This document shows positions 1-10,458 of a stretch of DNA of 64,000 nt, in pieces. Source of the DNA: Hydractinia symbiolongicarpus. Lineage: Eukaryota > Cnidaria > Hydrozoa > Anthoathecata > Hydractiniidae. Both the position numbers and the translations under genes were made by a program. Numbering within the stretch: position 1 is the stretch's first letter; every line of letters begins with the position of its first letter. The notes beneath the pieces were generated by a model that was not told the origin of the DNA, made no database searches, and was given only the letters and a program-made list of their open reading frames with translations. Location: contig NC_079889.1 of the NCBI RefSeq assembly GCF_029227915.1, positions 6,760,001-6,824,000 of the forward strand. Direction: 5' to 3'.

Positions 1-89
1 CAATGCACTACAACGTCCCAAGTCATTTTCATTAGCGCCATCGCCTTAGAACGCTCTTAACTACGTGACAGTCCTATAAAGGCCGTAAT
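1..89. repeat. Partial monomer at left edge
   Basis: This is the 3' half of a monomer cut by the window edge. It carries a 1-bp deletion (CTACGTGACAG instead of CTACGTGCACAG) near position 68. The same deletion recurs at about 3160, marking the 3093-bp period of block A. Confidence 0.93.
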
Positions 90-1363
90 ATGGCCTTTTA
101 CAGTCCAATAAAGGCCGCAGACGTAAATCACGCGGTTTCAGCTGCCTGCGCAGGTTACCATTGGACTAGTCGTTCCAGTCTCAATGCGCTACAACGTCCC
201 AAGTCATTTTCCTTAGCGCCATGGCCTTACAACACTCTTAACTACGTGCACAGTCCTATAAAGGCCGTAATATGGCCTTTTGCATTTTAATAAAGGCCTC
301 ACACGTAGATCACGTGGCTCCATCTGCCTGCGCAGGTTACCATTGGACTATTCTTTCCAGTCTCAATGCGCTACAACGTTCCAAGTGGTTCTCCTTAGCG
401 CTGTGGCCTTAGAACGCTCTTAACTATGTGAACAGTCCTATAAAGGCTGTAATATGGCCTTTTGCAGTCTAATAAAGGCCTCACACGTAAATCACGTGGT
501 TCCATCTGCCTGTGCAGGTTACCATTGGACTATTCCTTCCAGTCTCAATGCGCTATAACGTCCCAAGTGGTTCTCCTTAGCGCTGTGGCCTTAGAACACT
601 CTTAACTACGTGCACAGTCCATTAAAGGCTGTAATAAGGCCTTTTGCAGTCTAATAAAGGCTTCACAAATAAATCACGTGGTTTTACCTGCCTGCGCAGG
701 TTACCGTTGGACTATTCCTTACAGTCTCAATGCACTACAACGTTCCAAGATGTTTTCTTTGGCGCTGTGGCCTTACAAAACTCTTAACTACGTGCACAGT
801 CCTATAAAGGCCGTAATATGGCCTTTTGCAGTCCCATAAAGGTCGCAGACGTAAATCACGCGGTTTCAGCTGCCTGCGCAGGTTGCCATTGTACTAGTCG
901 TTCCAGTCTCAATGCGCTACAACGTCCCAAGTCATTTTCATTAGCGCCATCGCCTTAGAACGCTCTTAACTACGTGCACAGTCCTATAAAGGCTGTAATG
1001 TGGCCTTTCGCAGTCTAATAAGGGCGTCACACGTAGATGTCGTGGTTCCATCTGCCTGTGCAGGTTACCATTGGACTATTCCTTCCAGTCTCAATGCGCT
1101 ATAACGTCCCAAGTGGTTCTCCTTAGCGCTGTGGCCTTAGAACACTCTTAACTACGTGCACAGTCCATTAAAGGCTGTAATATGGCCTTTTGCAGTCCAA
1201 TAAAGGCCGCAGACGTAAATCACGCGGTTTCAGCTGCCTGCGCAGGTTACCATTGGACTAGTCGTTCCATTCTCAATGCGCTACAACGTCCCAAGTCGTT
1301 TTCATTAGCGCCGTTGCCTTAGTACACTCTTAACTACGTTCACAGTCCTATAAAGGCTGTAAT

Positions 1364-1727
1364 ATGGCATTTTGCAGTCAAATAAAGGCCTCACACGTAG
1401 ATCACGTGGTTCCATCTGCCTGCGCAGGCTACCATTGGACTAGTTGTTCCAATCTCAATGCGCTACAACGTCCCAAGTCATTTTCATTAGCGCCGTCGAC
1501 TTAGAACGCGCTTAACTAAGTGCACAGTCCTATAAAGGCTGTAATATGGCCTTTTGCAGTCTAATAAAGGCCTCACACGTAGATCACGTGGTTCCATCTG
1601 CCTGCGCAGGCTACCATTGGACTAGTTGTTCCAATCTCAATGCGCTACAACGTCCCAAGTCATTTTCATTAGCGCCGTCGACTTAGAACGCGCTTAACTA
1701 AGTGCACAGTCCTATAAAGGCTGTAAT
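1364..1727. repeat. Local monomer duplication inside block A
   Basis: Monomers 1364-1545 and 1546-1727 are almost identical to each other, differing visibly only near their starts (GGCATTTTG versus GGCCTTTTG, and GTCAAA versus GTCTAA). Both carry the GCTACC, GTCGAC, CGCGCTTAACTAAG combination. In copy 2 the homologous monomer at 4457 is single, which shifts the later correspondence to 2911 bp (1728 to 4639). Confidence 0.85.
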
Positions 1728-3001
1728 ATGGCCTTTTGCAGTCTAATAAAGGATTCACACGTAGATCACGTGGTTCCATCTGCCTGCGCAGGTTACCATT
1801 GTACTATTTCTTCCAGTCTCAATGCACTACAACCTCCCAAGTCATTTTCCTTAGCGCCATGGCCTTACAACACTTCTAACTACGTGCACAGTCCTAGAAA
1901 GGCCGTAATATGGCCTTTTGCAGTCTAATAAAGGCCTCACACGTAGATCACGTGGTTCCATCTGCCTGCGCAGGTTACCATTGGACTAGTTGTTCCAGTC
2001 TCAATGCTCTACAACGTCCCAAGTCATTTTCACTAGCGCCGTCGACTTAGAACGCTCTTAACTACGTGCACAGTCCTATAAAGGCTGTAATATGGCCTTT
2101 TGCAGTCTAATAAAGGCCTCACACGTAAATCACGTGGTTCCATCTGCCTGCGCAGGTTACCATTGGACGATTCTTTCCAGTCTCAATGCGCTACAACGTC
2201 CCAAGTCATTTTCATTAGCGCCATCGCCTTAGAACGCTCTTAACTACGTGCACAGTCCTATAAAGGCCGTAATATGGCCTTTTGCAGTCCAATAAAGGTC
2301 GCAGACGTAAATCACGCGGTTTCAGCTGCCTGCGCAGGTTGCCATTGTACTAGTCGTTCCAGTCTCAATGCGCTACAACGTCCCAAGTCATTTTCATTAG
2401 CGCCATCGCCTTAGAACGCTCTTAATTACCTGCACAGTCCTATAAAGACTGTAATGTGGCCTTTCGCAGTCTAATAAAGGCGTCACACGTAGATGTCGTG
2501 GTTCCATCTGCCTGTGCAGGTTACCATTGGACTATTCCTTCCAGTCTCAATGCGCTATAACGTCCCAAGTGGTTCTCCTTAGCGCTGTGGCCTTAGAACA
2601 CTCTTAACTACGTGCACAGTCCATTAAAGGCTGTAATATGGCCTTTTGCAAACCAATAAAGGCCGCAGACGTAAATCACGCGGTTTCAGCTGCCTGCGCA
2701 GGTTACCATTGGACTAGTCGTTCCAGTTTCAATGCGCTACAACGTCCCAAGTCCTTTTCATTAGCGCCGTTGCCTTAGTACACTCTTAACTACGTTCACA
2801 GTCCTATAAAGGCTGTAATATGGCATTTTGCAGTCTAATAAAGGCCTCACACGTAGATCACGTGGTTCCATCTGCCTGCGCAGGCTACCATTGGACTAGT
2901 TGTTCCAATCTCAATGCGCTACAACGTCCCAAGTCATTTTCATTAGCGCCGTCGACTTAGAACGCGCTTAACTAAGTGCACAGTCCTATAAAGGCTGTAA
3001 T

Positions 3002-3182
3002 ATGGCCTTTTGCAGTCTAATAAAGGCCTCACACGTAGATCACGTGGTTCCATCTGCCTGCGCAGGTTACCATTGTACTATTTCTTCCAGTCTCAATGCC
3101 CTACAACCTCCCAAGTCATTTTCATTAGCGCCATCGCCTTAGAACGCTCTCAACTACGTGACAGTCCTATAAAGGCCGTAAT
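3002..3182. repeat. 181-bp monomer with 1-bp deletion
   Basis: It lacks one C in CTACGTG(C)ACAG at about 3160. This is the only length change I see in block A before the 184-bp monomer at 6095. The left-edge partial monomer shares the defect. Confidence 0.88.
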
Positions 3183-4638
3183 ATGGCCTTTTGCAGTCCA
3201 ATAAAGGCCGCAGACGTAAATCACGCGGTTTCAGCTGCCTGCGCAGGTTACCATTGGACTAGTCGTTCCAGTCTCAATGCGCTACAACGTCCCAAGTCAT
3301 TTTCCTTAGCGCCATGGCCTTATAACACTCTTAACTACGTGCACAATCCTATAAAGGCCGTAATATGGCCTTTTGCATTATAATAAAGGCCTCACACGTA
3401 GATCACGTGGCTCCATCTGCCTGCGCAGGTTACCATTGGACTATTCTTTCCAGTCTCAATGCGCTACAACGTTCCAAGTGGTTCTCCTTAGCGCTGTGGC
3501 CTTAGAACGCTCTTAACTATGTGAACAGTCCTATAAAGGCTGTAATATGGCCTTTTGCAGTCTAATAAAGGCCTCACACGTAAATCACGTGGTTCCATCT
3601 GCCTGTGCAGGTTACCATTGGACTATTCCTTTCAGTCTCAATGCGCTATAACGTCCCAAGTGGTTCTCCTTAGCGCTGTGGCCTTAGAACACTCTTAACT
3701 ACGTGCACAGTCCATTAAAGGCTGTAATATGGCCTTTTGCAGTCTAATAATGGCTTCACAAATAAATCACGTGGTTTCACCTGCCTGCGCAGGTAACCGT
3801 TGGACTATTCCTTACAGTCTCAATGCACTACAACGTTCCAAGATGTTTTCTTTGGCGCTGTGGCCTTACAAAACTCTTAACTACGTGCACAGTCCTATAA
3901 AGGCCGTAATATGGCCTTTTGCAGTCCCATAAAGGTCGCAGACGTAAATCACGCGGTTTCAGCTGCCTGCGCAGGTTGCCATTGTACTAGTCGTTCCAGT
4001 CTCAATGCGCTACAACGTCCCAAGTCATTTTCATTAGCGCCATCGCCTTAGAACGCTCTTAACTACGTGCACAGTCCTATAAAGGCTGTAATGTGGCCTT
4101 TCGCAGTCTAATAAGGGCGTCACACGTAGATGTCTTGGTTCCATCTGCCTGTGCAGGTTACCATTGGACTTTTCCTTCCAGTCTCAATGCGCTATAACGT
4201 CCCAAGTGGTTCTCCTTAGCGCTGTGGCCTTAGAACACTCTTAACTACGTGCACAGTCTATTAAAGGCTGTAATATGGCCTTTTGCAGTCCAATAAAGGC
4301 CGCAGACGTAAATCACGCGGTTTCAGCTGCCTGCGCAGGTTACCATTGGACTAGTCGTTCCATTCTCAATGCGCTACAACGTCCGAAGTCCTTTTCATTA
4401 GTGCCTTTGCCTTAGTACACTCTTAACTACGTTCACAGTCCTATAAAGGCTGTAATATGGCATTTTGCAGTCTAATAAAGGCCTCACACGTAGATCACGT
4501 GGTTCCATCTGCCTGCGCAGGCTACCATTGGACTAGTTGTTCCAATCTCAATGCGCTACAACGTCCCAAGTCATTTTCATTAGCGCCGTCGACTTAGAAC
4601 GCGCTTAACTAAGTGCACAGTCCTATAAAGGCTGTAAT

Positions 4639-4820
4639 ATGGCCTTTTGCAGTCTAATAAAGGCCTCACACGTAGATCAGGTGGTTCCATCTGCCTGCGC
4701 AGGTTACCATTGTACTATTTCTTCCAGTCTCAATGCGCTACAACCTCCCAAGTCATTTTCCTTAGCGCCATGGCCTTACAACACTTCTAACTACGTGCAC
4801 AGTCCTATAAAGGCCGTAAT
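4639..4820. repeat. Reference 182-bp monomer
   Basis: A full-length monomer used here to describe the unit. From the start it contains ATGGCCTTTTGCAG, then AATAAAGG, a variable 'front' segment (CTCACACGTAGATC type), the CCTGCGCAGG palindrome, TTACCATTG, a variable 'middle' segment (TACTATTTCTTCC type), CTCAATGCGCTACAAC, a variable 'back' segment (CAAGTCATTTTCCTTAGCGCC type), CTACGTGCACAGTCC, and TATAAAGGCCGTAAT leading into the next unit. Other front types in the window have CAGACGTAAATCACGCGG, CACAAATAAATCACGTGG or GATGTCGTGG. Other middle types have GGACTAGTTGTTCC, TACTAGTCGTTCC, GGACTATTCTTTCC or GGACTATTCCTTAC. Other back types have CAAGTGGTTCTCC, CAAGAGGTTTTCC or GCCGTCGAC. An open frame runs through it but is not a credible gene (see rejected items). 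This copy has CAGGTG in place of the usual CACGTG. Confidence 0.9.
4694..4703. other. Conserved 10-bp palindrome in the monomer
   Basis: CCTGCGCAGG is a perfect palindrome and sits in one of the least variable parts of nearly every monomer, followed by TTACCATTG. The commonest departures are CCTGTGCAGG (for example 509-518) and CCTGCACAGG (for example 39938-39947), the two C-to-T products of the central CpG. A third variant, CCTGCGCAGC, is confined to block E. A DNA-binding role is inference only. It does not match the CENP-B box. Confidence 0.75.
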
Positions 4821-4846
4821 ATGGCCTTTTGCAGTCTAATAAAGGC
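4800..4846. repeat. Internal 15-bp direct repeat within the monomer
   Basis: CAGTCCTATAAAGGC (4800-4814) and CAGTCTAATAAAGGC (4832-4846) match at 13 of 15 positions and are 32 bp apart. This short internal repeat recurs in almost every monomer and could be a relic of how the monomer arose or a slippage site. Both recurrent small indels at this end of the monomer (the 8-bp deletion and the 1-bp GCGTCC deletion) lie inside it. Confidence 0.75.
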
Positions 4847-4847
4847 C
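4809..4847. other. Triple-arm inverted repeat across monomer junction
   Basis: Three arms follow each other: AAAGGCC (4809-4815), GGCCTTT (4823-4829) and AAAGGCC (4841-4847). The middle arm can pair with the left arm (7-bp stem, 7-nt loop) or the right arm (7-bp stem, 11-nt loop), but not both. Many monomers have AAAGGCT as the left arm, shortening that stem by one pair. The 8-bp deletion monomers lose most of the left arm. Confidence 0.7.
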
Positions 4848-4859
4848 TCACACGTAGAT

Positions 4860-4865
4860 CACGTG
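4860..4865. other. CACGTG hexamer conserved in most monomers
   Basis: CACGTG lies about 30 bp upstream of the CCTGCGCAGG palindrome in the CTCACACGTAGATC and CACAAATAAATC front types. In the CAGACG front type it becomes CACGCGG, and in the GATGTCG type it is lost. It matches the E-box/G-box core recognised by bHLH or bZIP factors, but a 6-bp match alone does not show binding. Confidence 0.5.
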
Positions 4866-6094
4866 GTTCCATCTGCCTGCGCAGGTTACCATTGGACTAG
4901 TTGTTCCAGTCTCAATGCTCTACAACGTCCCAAGTCATTTTCACTAGCGCCGTCGACTTAGAACGCTCTTAACTACGTGCACAGTCCTATAAAGGCTGTA
5001 ATATGGCCTTTTGCAGTCTAATAAAGGCCTCACACGTAAATCACGTGGTTCCATCTGCCTGCGCAGGTTACCATTGGACTATTCTTTCCAGTCTCAATGC
5101 GCTACAACGTTCCAAGTGGTTCTCCTTAGCGCTGTGGCCTTAGAACGCTCTTAACTATGTGCACAGTCCTATAAAGGCTGTAATATGGCCTTTTGCAGTC
5201 TAATAAAGGCCTCACACGTAAATCACGTGGTTCCATCTGCCTGTGCAGGTTACCATTGGACTATTCCTTCCAGTCTCAATGCGCTACAACGTCCCAAGTG
5301 GTTCTCCTTAGCGCTGTGGCCTTAGGACACTCTTAACTACGTGCACAGTCCATTAAAGGCTGTAATATGGCCTTTTGCAGTCTAATAAAGGCTTCACAAA
5401 TAAATCACGTGGTTTCACCTGCCTGCGCAGGTTACCGTTGGACTATTCCTTACAGTCTCAATGCGCTACAACGTCCCAAGTCATTTTCATTAGCGCCATC
5501 GCCTTAGAACGCTCTTAACTACGTGCACAGTCCTATAAAGGCCGTAATATGGCCTTTTGCAGTCCAATAAAGGTCGCAGACGTAAATCACGCGGATTCAG
5601 CTGCCTGCGCAGGTTGCCATTGTACTAGTCGTTCCAGTCTCAATGCGCTACAACGTCCCAAGTCATTTTCATTAGCGCCATCGCCTTAGAACGCTCTTAA
5701 CTACCTGCACAGTCCTATAAAGGCTGTAATGTGGCCTTTTGCAGTCTAATAAAGGCTTCACAAATAAATCACGTGGTTTCACCTGCCTGCGCAGGTTACC
5801 GTTGGACTATTCCTTACATTATCAATGCGCTACAACGTCCCAAGTCATTTTCATTAGCGCCATCGCCTTAGAACGCTCTTAACTACGTGCACAGTCCTAT
5901 AAAGGCCGTAATATGGCCTTTTGCAGTCCAATAAAGGTCGCAGACGTAAATCACGCGGTTTCAGCTGCCTGCGCAGGTTGCCATTGTACTAGTCGTTCCA
6001 GTCTCAATGCGCTACAACGTCCCAAGTCATTTTCATTAGCGCCATCGCCTTAGAACGCTCTTAATTACCTGCACAGTCCTATAAAGGCTGTAAT

Positions 6095-7370
6095 GTGGCC
6101 TTTCGCAGTCTAATAAAGGCGTCACACGTAGATATGTCGTGGTTCTATCTGCCTGTGCAGGTTACCATTGGACTATTCCTTCCAGTATCAATGTGCTATA
6201 ACGTCCCAAGTGGTTCTCCTTAGCGCTGTGGCCTTAGAACACTCTTAACTACGTGCACAGTCCATTAAAGGCTGTAATGTGGCGTTTTGCAGTCCAATAA
6301 AGGCCGCAGACGTAAATCACGCGGTTTCAGCTGCCTGCGCAGGTTACCATTGGACTAGTCGTTCCAGTCTCAATGCGCTACAACGTCCCAAGTCCTTTTC
6401 ATTAGCGCCGTTGCCTTAGTAAACTCTTAACTACGTTCACAGTCCTATAAAGGCTGTAATATGGCATTTTGCAGTCTAATAAAGGCCTCACACGTAGATC
6501 ACGTGGTTCCATCTGCCTGCGCAGGCTACCATTGGACTAGTTGTTCCAATCTCAATGCGCTACAACGTCCCAAGTCATTTTCATTAGCGCCGTCGGCTTA
6601 GAACGCGCTTAACTAAGTGCACAGTCCTATAAAGGCTGTAATATGGCCTTTTGCAGTCTAATAAAGGCCTCACACGTAGATCACGTGGTTCCATCTGCCT
6701 GCGCAGGTTACCATTGTACTATTTCTTCAAGTCTCAATGCGCTACAACCTCCCAAGTCATTTTCCTTAGCGCCATGGCCTTACAACACTTCTAAGTACGT
6801 GCACAGTCCTATAAAGGCCGTAATATGGCCTTTTGCAGTCTAATAAAGGCGTCACACGTAGATCACGCGGTTCCATCTGCCTGCGCAGGTTACCATTGGA
6901 CTAGTTGTTCCAGTCTCAATGCTCTACAACGTCCCAAGTCATTTTCACTAGCGCCGTCGACTTAGAACGCTCCTAACTACGTGCACAGTCCTATAAAGGC
7001 TGTAATATGGCCTTTTGCAGTCTAATAAAGGCCTCACACGTAAATCACGTTGCTCCATCTGCCTGCGCAGGTTACCATTGGACTATTCTTTCCAGTCTCA
7101 ATGCGCTACAACGTCCCAAGTGGTTCTCCTTAGCGCTGTGGCTTTAGAGCACTCTTAACTACGTGCACAGTCCATTAAAGGCTGTAATATGGCCTTTTGC
7201 AGTCTAATAAAGGCTTCACAAATAAATCACGTGGTTTCACCTGCCTGCGCAGGTTACCATTGCACTAGTCGTTCCAGTCTCAATGCGCTACAACGTCGCA
7301 AGTCATTTTCATTAGCGCCATCGCCTTAGAACGCTCTTAACTACGTGCACAGTCCTATAAAGGCTGTAAT
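6095..7370. repeat. Block B partial unit B0 (7 monomers, 1276 bp)
   Basis: This equals the last seven monomers of the 3088-bp B unit: 6095 corresponds to 9183, 6279 to 9367 and 6643 to 9731. It begins with a 184-bp monomer (6095-6278) that has GATATGTCG instead of GATGTCG and GTGGCC in place of ATGGCC at its start. Its early monomers also resemble block A 2456-3001, so A and B share ancestry here. Confidence 0.85.
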
Positions 7371-10300
7371 ATGGCCTTTCGCAGTCTAATAAAGGCGTCA
7401 CACGTAGATGTCGTGGTTCCATCGGCCTGTGCAGGATACCATTGTACTATTTCTTCCAGTCTTAATGCAGTACAACGTTCCAAGAGGTTTTCCTTAGCGC
7501 CATGGCCTTACAACACTCTTAACTACGTGCACAGTCCTATAAATACGGCCTTTTGCAGTCCAATAAAAGCCGCAGACGTAAATCACTCGGTTTCAGCTGC
7601 CTGCGCAGGTTACCATTGGACTAGTCGTTCCAGTCTCAATGCGCTACAACGTCCCAAGTCGTTTTCATTAGCGCCGTTGCCTTAGTACACTCTTAACTAC
7701 GTTCACAGTCCTATAAAGGCTGTAATATGGCATTTTGCAGTCTAATAAAGGCCTCACACGTAGATCACGTGGTTCCATCTGCCTGCGCAGGCTACCATTG
7801 GACTAGTTGTTCCAATCTCAATGCGCTACAACGTCCCAAGTCATTTTCATTAGCGCCGTCGACTTAGAACGCGCTTAACTACGTGCACAGTCCTATAAAG
7901 GCTGTAATATGGCCTTTTGCAGTCTGATAAAGGCCTCACACGTAGATCACGTGGTTCCATCTGCCTGCGCAGGTTACCATTGTACTATTTCTTCCAGTCT
8001 CAATGCGCTACAACCTCCCAAGTCATTTTCCTTAGCGCCATGGCCTTACAACACTTCTAACTACGTGCACAGTCCTATAAAGGCCGTAATATGGCCTTTT
8101 GCAGTCTAATAAAGGCCTCACACGTAGATCACGTGGTTCCATCTGCCTGCGCAGGTTACCATTGGACTAGTTGTTCCAGTCTCAATGCTCTACAACGTCA
8201 GAAGTCATTTTCACTAGCGCTGTCGACTTAGAACGCTTTTAACTACGTGCACAGTCCTATAAAGGCTGTAATATGGCCTTTTGCAGTCTAATAAAGGCCT
8301 CACACGTAAATCACGAGGCTCCATCTGCCTGCGCAGGTTACCATTGGACTATTCTTTCCAGTCTCAATGCGCTACAACGTTCCAAGTGGTTCTCCTTAGC
8401 GCTGTGGCCTTAGAACGCTCTTAACTATGTGCACAGTCGTATAAAGGCTGTAATATGGCCTTTTGCAGTCTAATAAAGGCCTTACACGTAAGTCACGTGG
8501 TTCCATCTGCCTGTGCAGGTTACCATTGGACTATTCCTTCCAGTCTCAATGCGCTACAACGTCCTAAGTGGTTCTCCTTAGCGCTGTGGCCTTAGAACAA
8601 TCTTAACTACGTGCACAGTCCATTAATAGCTGTAATATGGCCTTTTGAAGTTTAATAAAGGCTTCACAAATAAATCACGTGGTTTCACCTGCCTGCGCAG
8701 GTTACCATTGTACTAGTCGTTCCAGTCTCAATGCGCTACAACGTCCCAAGTTGTTTTCATTAGCGCCGTTGCCTTAGAACACTCTTAACTACGTTCACAG
8801 TCCTATAAAGGCTGTAATATGGCCTTTTGAAGTCTAATAAAGGCTTCACAAATAAATCACGTGGTTTCACCTGCCTGCGCAGGTTACCATTGTACTAGTC
8901 CTTCCAGTCTCAATGCGCTACAACGTCCAGAGTCGTTTTCATTAGCGCCGTTGCCTTAGAACACTCTTAACTACGTTCACAGTCCTATAAAGGCTGTAAT
9001 ATGACCTTTTGCAGTCTAATAAAGGCCTCACACGTAGATCACGTGGTTCCATCTGCCTGCGCAGGTTACCATTGTACTATTTCCTCCAGTCTCAATGCGC
9101 TACAACGTCCCAAGTCATTTTCCTTAGCGCCATGGCCTTACAACACTCTTAACTACGTGCACAGTCCTATAAAGGCCGTAATATGGCCTTTTGTAGTCTA
9201 ATAAAGGCGTCACACGTAGATATGTCGTGGTTCTATCTGCCTGTGCAGGTTACCATTGGACTATTCCTTCCAGTATCAATGCGCTATAACGTCCCAAGTG
9301 GTTCTCCTTAGCGCTGTGGCCTTAGAACACTCTTAACTACGTGCACAGTCCATTAAAGGCTGTAATGTGGCCTTTTGCAGTCCAATAAAGGCCGCAGACG
9401 TAAATCACGCGGTTTCAGCTGCCTGCGCAGGTTACCATTGGACTAGTCGTTCCAGTCTCAATGCGCTACAACGTCCCAAGTCCTTTTCATTAGCGCCGTT
9501 GCCTTAGTACACTCTTAACTACGTTCACAGTCCTATAAAGGCTGTAATATGGCATTTTGCAGTCTAATAAAGACTTCACACGTAGATCACGTGGTTCCAT
9601 CTGCCTGCGCAGGCTACCATTGGACTAGTTGTTCCAATCTCAATGCGCTACAACGTCCCAAGTCATTTTCATTAGCGCCGTCGACTTAGAACGCGCTTAA
9701 CTAAGTGCACAGTCCTATAAAGGCTGTAATATGGCCTTTTGCAGTCTAATAAAGGCCTCACACGTAGATCACGTGGTTCCATCTGCCTGCGCAGTTTACC
9801 ATTGTACTATTTCTTCCAGTCTCAATGCGCTACAACCTCCCAAGTCATTTTCCTTAGCGCCATGGCCGTACAACACTTCTAAGTACGTGCACAGTCCTAT
9901 AAAGGCCGTAATATGGCCTTTTGCAGTCTAATAAAGGCCTCACACGTAGATCACGTGGTTCCATCTGCCTGCGCAGGTTACCATTGGACTAGTTGTTCCA
10001 GTCTCAATGCTCTACAACGTCCCAAGTCATTTTCACTAGCGCCGTCGACTTAGAACGCTCCTAACTACGTGCACAGTCCTATAAAGGCTGTAATATGGCC
10101 TTTTGCAGTCTAATAAAGGCCTCACACGTAAATCACGTTGCTCCATCTGCCTGCGCAGGTTACCATTGGACTATTCTTTCCAGTCTCAATGCGCTACAAC
10201 GTCCCAAGTGGTTCTCCTTAGCGCTGTGGCTTTAGAGCACTCTTAACTACGTGCACAGTCCATTAAAGGCTGTAATATGGCCTTTTGCAGTCTAATAAAG

Positions 10301-10458
10301 GCTTCACAAATAAATCACGTGGTTTCACCTGCCTGCGCAGGTTACCATTGCACTAGTCGTTCCAGTCTCAATGCGCTACAACGTCGCAAGTCATTTTCAT
10401 TAGCGCCATCGCCTTAGAACGCTCTTAACTACGTGCACAGTCCTATAAAGGCTGTAAT
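7371..10458. repeat. Block B HOR unit B1 (17 monomers, 3088 bp)
   Basis: It opens with a 174-bp monomer (7371-7544) lacking 8 bp, GGCCGTAA, between TATAAA and TACGG, and contains a 184-bp monomer at 9183-9366. The length equals 17x182-8+2. The first ~2.4 kb looks nearly identical to unit B2. The one difference I could pin down in that part is G at 8439 against C at 11527. B1 and B2 share TACGGCC after the 8-bp deletion and CAGGATACC in that monomer, where later units have TATGGCC and CAGGTTACC. Confidence 0.92.

Larger units (their letters stand above)
90..3182. repeat. Block A HOR copy 1 (17 monomers, 3093 bp)
   Basis: It starts with a CAGACG-type monomer at 90. The same order of monomer variants begins again at 3183, an offset of 3093 = 17x182-1. 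Shared markers are the 1-bp deletion CTACGTGACAG, GTCCCATAAAGGTCGCAG (about 829 and 3922) and AATAAGGGCGTC (about 1016 and 4109). Monomer 1364 is followed by a near copy at 1546 that is absent from copy 2. The terminal monomer 3002-3182 is 181 bp. Confidence 0.85.
3183..6094. repeat. Block A HOR copy 2 (16 monomers)
   Basis: It parallels copy 1 monomer by monomer up to about 5003 and then rearranges. The GGTCGCAGACG monomer of copy 1 (2274) is represented twice here (5549 and 5913), separated by one CACAAATAAATC monomer. The 5913 copy shares TTAATTACCTGCAC with 2274. After 6094 the sequence joins block B. Confidence 0.8.

Noticed and set aside
4639-4820. Pol III A/B boxes or a tRNA/SINE origin, suggested by GGTTCCATCTGCC and GGTTACCATTGG
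   Set aside because: Neither matches the B-box GGTTCGANNCC well, no A box lies at suitable spacing, and no cloverleaf can be drawn.
4809-4829. Hairpin as an intrinsic transcription terminator
   Set aside because: The short stem followed by TTTT resembles a bacterial terminator superficially, but it repeats every 182 bp in a gene-free eukaryotic-type array.
4801-4830. TATAAAGG as a TATA-box promoter
   Set aside because: It recurs in nearly every monomer as part of the internal direct repeat and there is no downstream gene. Satellite transcription is possible but cannot be inferred from this motif.
4839-4846. AATAAA as a polyadenylation signal in every monomer
   Set aside because: The hexamer is part of the repeated inverted-repeat arm, with no upstream gene and no evidence of transcription. 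A chance motif amplified with the monomer.
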